From the NCBI GenBank assembly GCA_042573625.1, contig JBHPCZ010000127.1, positions 1 through 9,253 of the forward strand: a DNA stretch of 9,253 bases. The letters run 5' to 3'. Of the stretch, positions 1 to 6,999 are shown one piece after another. The notes under the pieces are model-generated. The model had not been told where the DNA came from, searched no databases, and saw only the letters and a list, made by a program, of their open reading frames with translations. The position numbers and the translations under genes were made by a program. Every line of letters starts with the position of its first letter. Positions within the stretch are counted from its first letter, which is position 1. Origin of the DNA: JBHPCZ01 sp042573625. GTDB lineage: Bacteria > Desulfobacterota > Desulfobacteria > Desulfobacterales > UBA11574.

Positions 1-266
1 GTGCTAATCTGTTGAAGGCTTCTCAGTGGGGTGGGCGTGTTATTTCTATTAATTGGGGACCATGGGATTCCGGTATGGTTTCAGACGGCCATCGCAAGCT
101 CTTTTCTGAAAAGGGTATCCAGTTGATTCCTGAAACTGAAGGCGTGAAGGTGTTTTTTGATGAACTCTCTCGCTCTACAGAAGCAGAATCTGAGGTGGTG
201 ATCACGAGAAGCCTTCAACAGATTAGCACCTCATCTTACCCGACCTCTGTCAAAGGTGTTCGATGA
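1..266 (+). CDS. C-terminal end of a multidomain synthase, ketoreductase (KR) domain (5' partial)
   Basis: The reading frame is open from base 3, so the gene begins upstream of the window; the TTG at 12 is not a real start. The visible 87 residues are the C-terminal part of an NADPH-dependent KR domain, which reduces the beta-keto group of a carrier-bound acyl chain. The diagnostic stretch is SINWGPWDSGMVS followed by a KLF...GI.LIP segment, which is the ending of KR domains in Pfa/Hgl-type synthases. The first residues, Ala-Asn, fit the Asn of the YxxxN catalytic motif, so the Tyr would lie just outside the window. The stop TGA (264-266) overlaps the start ATG (263-265) of the next gene, implying translational coupling and a shared complex. 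KS, AT and tandem carrier domains are expected upstream by analogy with PfaA/HglE; that is inference. Confidence 0.85.
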   Translation, partial: ANLLKASQWGGRVISINWGPWDSGMVSDGHRKLFSEKGIQLIPETEGVKVFFDELSRSTEAESEVVITRSLQQISTSSYPTSVKGVR

Positions 267-3200
267 GTGAAGTTGATATTGCGGTCGTAGGAATGTCATG
301 TATCTTCCCGGGTGTAAGCGATCTTTCCCAGTTTTGGTGTAATGTCGTTAACGGAGTGGATGTTCTCTCTGTAACCTCCCATGAATACGCCCACGAAGCA
401 GGTTATGTATCTTCCAGGCAAGAAGGAGACCCGCTCAGCATTTCTTTGCTGGGCGGCATGAATCGCTTTCCCGTTCCTCTTTACCCTGCCAAATATAGTA
501 TCAACCCCGACATCATGAGAATAGAGGACCGCGACCAGGTTCTCACTCTCAACGTGATTGCAGCCGCCCTCCATGATGCCGGCATCTCCCCGGATAACAA
601 AATCCGCAAACGGACCGACGTCACCATTGTCCGAAGCCGAGATGTTGATAATCTTACATTAAACAGACGCCCATCGGAAGATGTTGGCACCGCCTCCAAT
701 ATTTGGTCTGACCGCCTTAATATTTTCGGAAAAATCAAAACAATAGATGGGGACTGTGCAGCGCCATTTATTGCTATAGAGGAGGCCGTTTTTCGGCTGC
801 GGCAAAATCTCTGTGACGCTGCCGTTGTTTTGGGAATAAATCTTTTCCATGAAAACTTGTCCAATCTCAGCGGATCTCAATATTCTCCTTCCCCCCAGAC
901 AAACATCCCTCCTGAACGCTGTGCCGACGGGGTTGTTTTGAGTGAAGGCGCCGCGGCAGTTGTTCTTCAGCGAAAAACAGATATAGAACCGGGATGTAAG
1001 TGTATCTACTCGATAATAAAAGGTATTGGAATTTCTGGGGAAGAGCCCTCAACTTCTCGAACATTATCTGAAATCCGGCTGTTGGCTCTTCAATCGGCTT
1101 ATAAAAACAGTGGAATTGGACCGGAAACCATCGGTTATATAGAGGCCCATGGTAGTGGAGCGAGCGATAGTGATGCCATTGAAATCGAGGTCATCAGGAA
1201 GTTTTTCGATACGCATAGCAACCAACCAACGGCGCGTCCCATGAGCTTTTTGAAACCAATGATCGGTCATACCTTAGCTGCGGCCGGGTTGGCTTCATTC
1301 ATAAAAGCCGCCCTGTGTGTGACGAATAAAATCATTCCACCCACTATTGGGTATGAGAGACCCAAGAGCGAGGTCATCGCTGGTCCGTTCTACATCAACT
1401 CGGATATTCGCCCGTGGATTCATGACAACTCTCTGCCACCGCGTCGAGCGGCGATAAATGCTTTTGGAATTGACAACACAAACGCTCACCTCCTTCTGGA
1501 AGAACTGCCAAATCGAGACAACGGGTCCAGCATCAGAGAAATCCACACAGGATTGCCATGGGAGACGGAGCTGGTGGCATTTTGTGCAGAAACCCCCCAA
1601 GAGTTGAAGGCCGAGATACTTATTTTATTGCGTTTATTAGATATAAATGATGCCCACCTCCATCTCAAAGACATTGCATATACTCAGGTTCAGCGTTTTA
1701 TAGATACTGCCCCCTTCAGACTTGTCTTGATTTGCAAAAATCTTGACCAGTTGAAGAATTATCTGGAAACATGTTGTCAATGTTTAAACAATGACCCTAT
1801 TCATTTTGGGAACAATGACAATATCTATTTCACGCCAGACGCATCGAACAGACCGGGGAAGATCAGCTGTATATTCAAGGGTTTAAGTTACCCAAATCTC
1901 ACTGATTCCTATATTGACGGCCTTGAAGAACTGTGTCTCCACTTTCCACAGGTACGCGCTGTGTTCGACCTGGTCGATCTTCGAAATGGGGACCTGCAAG
2001 AGCCTGTCCCCACAAGTCATATGTTTTTTCCGCCAAAATATTTGTCGCGGACAGATCAGAAACAACTACGAGATCTACTTAAAGCACCACGCATCGATCA
2101 AGAAATGAATGAAAGAGTTCCTTTGGCATCAATAGGTGTTGTTATTGCAAGTTATGCGACATGGGCTTTCCTTCGAGAACTTGATATCCCTGTTGATATG
2201 ATGTGCGGTTTTTCTATTGGAGAGCTGACCGCTTTATGCGCGGCTGGAAGTATCGATTTCATTGAGGCCGTGCCGCTCTGGTGGCGGACACCTGCCGATA
2301 ATCTCCATCTTTTAGATAAGGGACAGATAGCGGTTGTTAATGCGACTGAAGAACAGCTAAGACCGATTTTGGAGGTGTATCGGAAAATATCAATTATAGT
2401 CTATATGACCCCGAAATCACACGTTATAGGAGGAGAAATAAATGAACTTGAACATGCTATACGGGATTTTCATGCCCAAGGAATATGGACTCGAGTTTTA
2501 CCCTATCCGGCCATTCATTCACATCTATTTAGAGCAGCCAGGTTGAAAAACCGATCTAATTTAGAAATGATCTCAATACGCCAGCCAAATCTTCCGGTAT
2601 ACTCGGGAACAACCGCAGACCTATACCCCCACGACGAGCCCTCCATTAAAGAGATTCAGAGCATCATTGGGGATCAACCTATAATGTTTTGGCAAACGCT
2701 GAAAACGATGTATCAAGACGGTGCCAGGATTTTTTTACAAGTTGGAGGGGGTACTTCTTTGCCTACTCAAATTAAGTCGATTATCGACGAAGAGAACATC
2801 ATTGCTCTTTCCTTGCATGAGGAGCATTGTTCAGCGTTGACCCAGCTCAATCGTATCTGTGCTTCCCTCTTGACCAACGGTGTGACACCAAACCTGGATG
2901 TCCTGTTTAGGCGCCGCTTCTGTCAGAAGCTGAATTATGACCCTCCAGACCGGTATAGCGATCACCTGTTCATTGATTCCGGTTCATCTGACAACGTAGA
3001 CGACAAGGCCACATTTTCACAAAAATATGAGAATCCTACAAGTGACGATCAAACTCACCAGGCTTCCGGTCCTGATGATGAGCGGCGAATGCCCTTTATC
3101 GGGAGGGTTCTCCAGTATCGTCCGGATCAGGAAATCGTTGTTGACTACACCTTAGACCTTGAAGAGGATTTATATTTGAGCCATCATCTGTTCACCTATG

Positions 3201-4729
3201 CGCCGAACATAAAACCGCCTTCTGCCTGCTTGCCGGTAATGCCCCTGGCATTTAGCATGGAAATAATGGCCGAGGTTTCAGCCTGCCTGGCTCCCGGCTA
3301 TGGTCATATCGGTTTTGAAAATGTCCGGTCCTCCCAGTGGATTGAGTTGAAAGATGTCGATACATTAGCGCTGCAAATCTCGGCAAAACTTTTGGATGAA
3401 AAGCCGGAGTGGCATATGCGCAGGGTGGATGCGCAAGTCTTTTTAAAAGGCCAAACCATGCCGGCAATACAGGCCACCGTATTGTTCGGCAGGCAATATC
3501 TCTTAAGTCTCCATCCTAAATTTGAAAACCTGAAAAATCTCCGACCTCCTGAAATGACTGCGGAGCAAATTTACCGGGAACGATACCTCTTCCATGGACC
3601 CCTTTTCCACTGTATATCCGGGTTAATGGGCGTGGGTGATCGAGGTGTTATCGGAGAAGTTACGATTCTGTCTGAAAGCGGCCTTTTCCGTTCTACAAAA
3701 AACCCTGAACTGGTAACAAATCCAATTTTTATAGATAGCCTGGCGCAACTCATGATAGTGCTCGCCACGGGCGAGGGCTGGCGCCCGTTTCCCATGAGCA
3801 TTAAAAAAATTGAAACCTACTCTCCACCCCCGCCGGCTGGAACGCGTCTGCCCGTTTACCTCCAGATGACCCGGATCAGTTCCAAAAGGATCAGTGTTGA
3901 TTATGAAATCCAGGACGGGTCAGGTATGGTGTGGATGCGAATAAAAAACTGGGGTTTCTGGGTTTTTAACTGGACCCATAGAATTGCTGACTATTTTAGA
4001 TTCCCCCAAAAACATCTCCTTTGCAATGAGAAAAATTTGTCGCTGCTTCCTGAGGGGGCAATCTGTCAGTTCATCAGCAAAAAAGATCTGCCGGATCTGA
4101 AGCTCGACTGGCTTGCGCGGATCACTCTGAGCTTAGATGAAATGGACACCTTTTCTCGCTTCTCAGAAAATCCACAGCACCAGCATCGCTGGTTTTACGG
4201 CCAGCAGGCCGCAAAAGATGCAGTGCGCCTCTGGCTGAAGCGAAATAGCAACCTTCGGTCCCTCCACCCTGCCGCTTTCTCAGTCGAAAAGGATAATGGT
4301 TCCTCCGTGGTTGAAGGCCTTGACGATGTGTCGCCAGTTCCGCAGGTCAGTATCGCCCATTTAGATGATCGCGCCATTGCCATTGCCCATGAGAAAGTAA
4401 TAGGCATCGACATGGAATTGAACGAAGACAGAGGGTCCGCCTTTCTGGAGACCTTCTCAACACCGCGGGAAAGGGATTTGCTCCAGAAGTTTTCCCCCTC
4501 AGACCGCCCCCGCTGGACGACTTCACTGTGGTGTGCTAAAAAAGCGGCGGGCAAGGCAACGGAAACGGCAGGCATTAAGGGGGAATTGCTGTCTCTCGAA
4601 GCCATTCATATGGATAACAACGGCGTTATCACTGTCATTCATCACACAACCGGCCGTAAATTTCGGGTAAGCACGCAGGAAGAAGATAGCTGTATCATTG
4701 CTTTTACATTCGATGCCGATCCTCCATAA
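263..4729 (+). CDS. Pfa/Hgl-like synthase: KS-AT-DH-PPTase multidomain protein (1488 aa)
   Basis: Likely cytoplasmic synthase for an iteratively built acyl chain. KS, residues 1-410: N-terminal IAVVGMSCIFPG, Cys165 in DGDCAAPF, His296 in EAHGSG, Lys331 and His336 in KPMIGH, so the Cys-His-His triad is present. AT, about 530-860: nucleophile Ser651 in GFSIGE (usual GHSxGE) and His752 in PAIHSH. A polar, acidic linker spans about 900-943. DH, about 945-1235, double hotdog: His974/His975, LPVMP at 990-994, HGPLF at 1111-1115, and Asp1158 with Gln1162 in FIDSLAQ. PPTase, about 1305-1485: VSIAH ending at His1366, GIDME at 1381-1385, WCAKKAAGK at 1423-1431. No carrier, KR or enoylreductase domain is visible. 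The KR lies in the upstream gene, whose stop overlaps this ATG; AAGG at 253-256 is the ribosome-binding site. Odd: Lys1427 replaces the PPTase Glu. Family placement is by motif reading only; an HglC/PfaC-like partner is the closest known analogy. Confidence 0.85.
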   Translation: MSEVDIAVVGMSCIFPGVSDLSQFWCNVVNGVDVLSVTSHEYAHEAGYVSSRQEGDPLSISLLGGMNRFPVPLYPAKYSINPDIMRIEDRDQVLTLNVIAAALHDAGISPDNKIRKRTDVTIVRSRDVDNLTLNRRPSEDVGTASNIWSDRLNIFGKIKTIDGDCAAPFIAIEEAVFRLRQNLCDAAVVLGINLFHENLSNLSGSQYSPSPQTNIPPERCADGVVLSEGAAAVVLQRKTDIEPGCKCIYSIIKGIGISGEEPSTSRTLSEIRLLALQSAYKNSGIGPETIGYIEAHGSGASDSDAIEIEVIRKFFDTHSNQPTARPMSFLKPMIGHTLAAAGLASFIKAALCVTNKIIPPTIGYERPKSEVIAGPFYINSDIRPWIHDNSLPPRRAAINAFGIDNTNAHLLLEELPNRDNGSSIREIHTGLPWETELVAFCAETPQELKAEILILLRLLDINDAHLHLKDIAYTQVQRFIDTAPFRLVLICKNLDQLKNYLETCCQCLNNDPIHFGNNDNIYFTPDASNRPGKISCIFKGLSYPNLTDSYIDGLEELCLHFPQVRAVFDLVDLRNGDLQEPVPTSHMFFPPKYLSRTDQKQLRDLLKAPRIDQEMNERVPLASIGVVIASYATWAFLRELDIPVDMMCGFSIGELTALCAAGSIDFIEAVPLWWRTPADNLHLLDKGQIAVVNATEEQLRPILEVYRKISIIVYMTPKSHVIGGEINELEHAIRDFHAQGIWTRVLPYPAIHSHLFRAARLKNRSNLEMISIRQPNLPVYSGTTADLYPHDEPSIKEIQSIIGDQPIMFWQTLKTMYQDGARIFLQVGGGTSLPTQIKSIIDEENIIALSLHEEHCSALTQLNRICASLLTNGVTPNLDVLFRRRFCQKLNYDPPDRYSDHLFIDSGSSDNVDDKATFSQKYENPTSDDQTHQASGPDDERRMPFIGRVLQYRPDQEIVVDYTLDLEEDLYLSHHLFTYAPNIKPPSACLPVMPLAFSMEIMAEVSACLAPGYGHIGFENVRSSQWIELKDVDTLALQISAKLLDEKPEWHMRRVDAQVFLKGQTMPAIQATVLFGRQYLLSLHPKFENLKNLRPPEMTAEQIYRERYLFHGPLFHCISGLMGVGDRGVIGEVTILSESGLFRSTKNPELVTNPIFIDSLAQLMIVLATGEGWRPFPMSIKKIETYSPPPPAGTRLPVYLQMTRISSKRISVDYEIQDGSGMVWMRIKNWGFWVFNWTHRIADYFRFPQKHLLCNEKNLSLLPEGAICQFISKKDLPDLKLDWLARITLSLDEMDTFSRFSENPQHQHRWFYGQQAAKDAVRLWLKRNSNLRSLHPAAFSVEKDNGSSVVEGLDDVSPVPQVSIAHLDDRAIAIAHEKVIGIDMELNEDRGSAFLETFSTPRERDLLQKFSPSDRPRWTTSLWCAKKAAGKATETAGIKGELLSLEAIHMDNNGVITVIHHTTGRKFRVSTQEEDSCIIAFTFDADPP
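3768..3822 (+). repeat. 55-bp perfect direct repeat, internal copy
   Basis: These 55 bases, encoding the second-hotdog part of the DH domain from about residue 1170 (GEGWRPFPMS...), recur without a mismatch as the last 55 bases of the window (9199-9253). The match stops at its left edge: base 3767 is A and base 9198 is C. The right edge cannot be tested because the window ends there. Exact identity of exactly this length at a sequence end is what a de Bruijn assembler using k=55 leaves at an unresolved branch. Confidence 0.95.
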
Positions 4730-4781
4730 TCGAATGGAAACCAAGGTTGACCCAAAAATACACTAAAAGGGAAATAACACG

Positions 4782-5465
4782 GTGCCGCTTATTGAAATGA
4801 AACAGGTTTCCAAGAATTATCATGTCGGGGAGACAATCGTCGTTGCTCTGAAAGGCATAGATTTAGACATAAAAGAAGGGGAATTTATCGCCATATGGGG
4901 ACCTTCTGGTTCCGGCAAGTCAACACTGTGCAATCTTCTGGGGCTCATTGATAACCCGACGTCTGGAACCATTAAATTCCAGGGACAGGACATCATCCAT
5001 TTGTCTGACGACGAAAAAAGTGAGTTGAGAAATAATGTTCTGGGATTTGTCTTTCAGAGTTTCAATCTGATTCCCGTCTTGTCGGCGCTGGAAAATGTTA
5101 TGCTGCCCCTTCAAATCCAGGGAAAGTCAGTTGAATTTGCGAGGGATAAAGCGGAAAAACTTCTGGATGAATTGGGCCTGTCTGCCCATATCATGCATCG
5201 GCCCGACAAACTGTCTGGCGGACAACAGCAGAGGGTCGCAATTGCCCGGGCCTTGATTACCGATCCGGGTCTGATTCTTGCCGATGAACCAACCGCCAAT
5301 ATTGACACCGATAATGCTCTGAAAATCGTAAACCTGATGCGGGAACTCAACAAAACTAGAGGTACAACTTTCATTTTTTCAACTCATGACCAGAGATTGT
5401 TAGATCAAGTTCAACGGAGGATTCAGTTGCTGGACGGTTTAATCCTGGAAGATGTTTCTGTCTGA
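4782..5465 (+). CDS. ABC exporter ATP-binding subunit, MacB/LolD/DevA type
   Basis: Cytoplasmic nucleotide-binding subunit that powers a MacB/LolCDE-type transporter; its partner is the permease encoded next. All ABC motifs are intact in 227 residues, a usual LolD length: Walker A GPSGSGKST at 40-48, Q-loop Gln92 in FVFQSFNLIPVLSALENV, signature LSGGQQQR at 144-151, Walker B LILADEP at 164-170 with Glu169, and H-loop His202. The D-loop region reads TANIDT where GNLD(S/T) is more usual. The GTG start at 4782 is preferred over ATG 4797 because AAAAGGGA at 4765-4772 is well placed and because the family begins with a short strand before the VSKxY motif. The gap from the synthase gene is only 52 bases, so the two are probably cotranscribed. 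By analogy with DevA in heterocyst glycolipid export, the cargo may be the synthase product; this is inference. Confidence 0.93.
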   Translation: MPLIEMKQVSKNYHVGETIVVALKGIDLDIKEGEFIAIWGPSGSGKSTLCNLLGLIDNPTSGTIKFQGQDIIHLSDDEKSELRNNVLGFVFQSFNLIPVLSALENVMLPLQIQGKSVEFARDKAEKLLDELGLSAHIMHRPDKLSGGQQQRVAIARALITDPGLILADEPTANIDTDNALKIVNLMRELNKTRGTTFIFSTHDQRLLDQVQRRIQLLDGLILEDVSV

Positions 5466-5533
5466 CAGGATTCCGGCAAAAAAATGCTGAATCTCGACAT
5501 TGAAGTACCGAAAACCTTCTTTTTTACCGAATG

Positions 5534-5540
5534 AAGGAGA
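5534..5540 (+). promoter_or_regulatory. Ribosome-binding site that selects a TTG start
   Basis: AAGGAGA lies about 10 bases upstream of TTG 5550 but about 19 bases upstream of the first in-frame ATG (5559). Spacing therefore favours the TTG as the start of the permease gene. The site is strong by match to the anti-Shine-Dalgarno sequence, which can offset the weaker start codon. Confidence 0.65.
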
Positions 5541-5549
5541 TTTGTTGCA

Positions 5550-6812
5550 TTGAGTACAATGACAAGCACATGGCTAAAAATTGCAGTAGCCAATATATTG
5601 AAAAACAAGCGTCGCTCATTTTACACCATTATTGCCATTGCCTTTGGTTTTGCGGCGGTAAACATTTTTGGAGGGTTCACTGAATATATATTCAGGAATC
5701 TAAAGGGATCGTTCGTATATGCGCTAGCCCACGGACATCTCACCGTCTATAAAAAAGATTTCTTAACCGAGGGACAGATCGATCCCCTCAAATATCTTAT
5801 CACCGAAAACGAATTGGATACGATTCAGGACATCTGCGCGAAAGATTCTCGTATAGTGATAGCAACCCCCCAGCTCCAGATCATGGGGCTGCTCAGCAAT
5901 GGCATTGTATCCACTATTTTTATCGGTATGGGTGGTGTTCCTTCTGCAAAAAAAATAATTCAGAGTAGAGCCGGAGGGATGGTGGGAAAACTAAAGTTCT
6001 ACGAGGGTAAAAGCCTGGAGGACGATATTATTTATGGTGCCGGCCTTACAAGAGGCCTGGCCAAAAAACTCAAACTCTATCTCGGCTCTGATGCCATAGC
6101 CATGTCTCCCACCCTTGACGGTCGCATCAATGCGATGGATTTGCAGGTTTTCCATCTCTTTAGAGTTCAGGTTGATGAGCTAAATGACAAGGTCCTTTAT
6201 GTGAATATAAAATTTGCGCAAACGCTATATGATACCGATAGTGTGGACAGAATAATTATTCTATTAGACAAAGATGAAAACATCGAGTCCGTTAAAGCAT
6301 TTCTTGAAAAAGCGTTTGTTGATAAGGGTTTACAAATGGAGGTAAAAAACTGGAGGGAGCTTTCGCCATTTTATACCAAGGTAAAAGACATGTTCGATAT
6401 TATTTTTATCATTTTATTTGTGATAGTTTTCATCATCGTCGTAGCCAGTGTAACCAATACGATCAGCATGTCGGTTATTGAGAGAACCCGTGAAATTGGT
6501 ACGTTACGGGCTCTGGGCCTTAAACGGAAAGGCGTCGTCACATTGTTCGCTATGGAAAGTGCATTGCTCAACATTCTGGGTTGCATTTCGGGTATATGTC
6601 TAACGATCTTGAACTGGATTATGTTCAACGTTTTTAAGCCTCAATGGGTTCCACCCAATATACCGAGGAAAGTGCCTCTGGAAATTTATTTGGTACCGTC
6701 CTATATGGCAAAAAGTTTTGGTTTTCTTTTGTTGCTGTCCATCATAGTTGCGCTACTGGTGGCTCGCCAGGCTGCCCGAAAAAGCATTGTTGGCGCACTC
6801 GGGCATATATAG
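5550..6812 (+). CDS. ABC exporter permease, FtsX/MacB/LolE/DevC type
   Basis: Inner-membrane permease of a type VII (mechanotransmission) ABC transporter, partner of the ATPase encoded 84 bases upstream. The 420 residues show the family topology: TM1 at about 24-45, a large extracytoplasmic domain at about 46-280, then TM2 at about 282-306, TM3 at about 331-357 and TM4 at about 386-405. The sequence VIERTREIGTLRALG (309-323) is the conserved cytoplasmic coupling segment after TM2. It ends with ARQAARKSIVGALGHI, like the usual ARxA...LR tail. Length and four helices fit DevC and LolC/E; MacB itself would carry the ATPase on the same chain. No membrane-fusion (HlyD/DevB-like) adaptor is encoded nearby in the window, so either it lies elsewhere or the system is more LolCDE-like. 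The TTG start is chosen on ribosome-binding-site spacing. Substrate is not readable; the synthase lipid is the contextual guess. Confidence 0.9.
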   Translation: MSTMTSTWLKIAVANILKNKRRSFYTIIAIAFGFAAVNIFGGFTEYIFRNLKGSFVYALAHGHLTVYKKDFLTEGQIDPLKYLITENELDTIQDICAKDSRIVIATPQLQIMGLLSNGIVSTIFIGMGGVPSAKKIIQSRAGGMVGKLKFYEGKSLEDDIIYGAGLTRGLAKKLKLYLGSDAIAMSPTLDGRINAMDLQVFHLFRVQVDELNDKVLYVNIKFAQTLYDTDSVDRIIILLDKDENIESVKAFLEKAFVDKGLQMEVKNWRELSPFYTKVKDMFDIIFIILFVIVFIIVVASVTNTISMSVIERTREIGTLRALGLKRKGVVTLFAMESALLNILGCISGICLTILNWIMFNVFKPQWVPPNIPRKVPLEIYLVPSYMAKSFGFLLLLSIIVALLVARQAARKSIVGALGHI

Positions 6813-6822
6813 TTCTTTTTTT
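6773..6822 (+). terminator. Possible intrinsic terminator at the end of the permease gene
   Basis: TGCCCGA (6773-6779) pairs perfectly with TCGGGCA (6799-6805), a 7-bp GC-rich stem with a 19-base loop. A run of seven T follows at 6816-6822, about 10 bases after the stem. The hairpin overlaps the last codons of the permease gene. The long loop and the spacer before the T-run make it weaker than a textbook terminator. An AT-rich tract with partial dyad symmetry continues to about 6852. If active, it would end the synthase-exporter transcript before the radical SAM gene. Confidence 0.35.
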
Positions 6823-6906
6823 ATTATTTTATCTAATTAAAAATAAAAACTTTAATTGCTTATCCATACCGTTGTTTTTTAAGTCTGGCTATTTCCTTTT
6901 ATATCC

Positions 6907-6996
6907 ATGACGACTTTTAACTACGTTGACAACTTGCTGTCAGAAAACCGGCAAAATCACTATGATCACCAGCTCATATTTCTGGAGGATAAATAG
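6907..6996 (+). CDS. Candidate 29-codon small ORF abutting the radical SAM gene
   Basis: ATG 6907 opens a 29-residue frame ending at TAG 6994-6996, three bases before the radical SAM start. The peptide begins MTTFNYVDNLL and ends IFLEDK. It has no Cys, Trp or Gly, and includes aromatic residues beside Asn or Asp (FNYVDN, HYDH). The ribosome-binding site of the next gene lies inside it. It could be a leader peptide that couples translation, or a substrate for the neighbouring enzyme. Against it, no Shine-Dalgarno sequence precedes the ATG and a frame this short is expected by chance. There is no homology evidence. Confidence 0.22.
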   Translation: MTTFNYVDNLLSENRQNHYDHQLIFLEDK

Positions 6997-6999
6997 GTC

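Noticed and set aside
12..266. Complete 84-residue protein starting at TTG 12
   Set aside because: The frame is open to the left edge and the sequence is plainly the end of a KR domain, so this is a truncated larger gene.
4195..4605. 136-codon ORF on the - strand
   Set aside because: It is antisense to the PPTase region, rich in Ser and Arg with no domain motif, as expected of a shadow frame.
5484..5534. 16-codon ORF between the ATPase and permease genes, ending just before the permease start
   Set aside because: No ribosome-binding site, no recognisable composition, and its 3' end is simply the DNA that carries the permease Shine-Dalgarno sequence.
5515..5537. CCTTC and GAAGG inverted repeat overlapping the permease ribosome-binding site, a possible RNA switch
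   Set aside because: Only five base pairs with a 13-base loop; too weak to claim regulation.
6644..6910. 88-codon ORF overlapping the end of the permease gene
   Set aside because: Most of it lies inside the permease coding sequence in another frame, and its tail runs into AT-rich intergenic DNA; no protein-like features.
6926..6966. TTGACA (6926-6931) and TATGAT (6961-6966) as a promoter for the radical SAM gene
   Set aside because: The spacer is 29 bases, far from the 16-18 needed, and neither hexamer has a suitable partner at the right distance.
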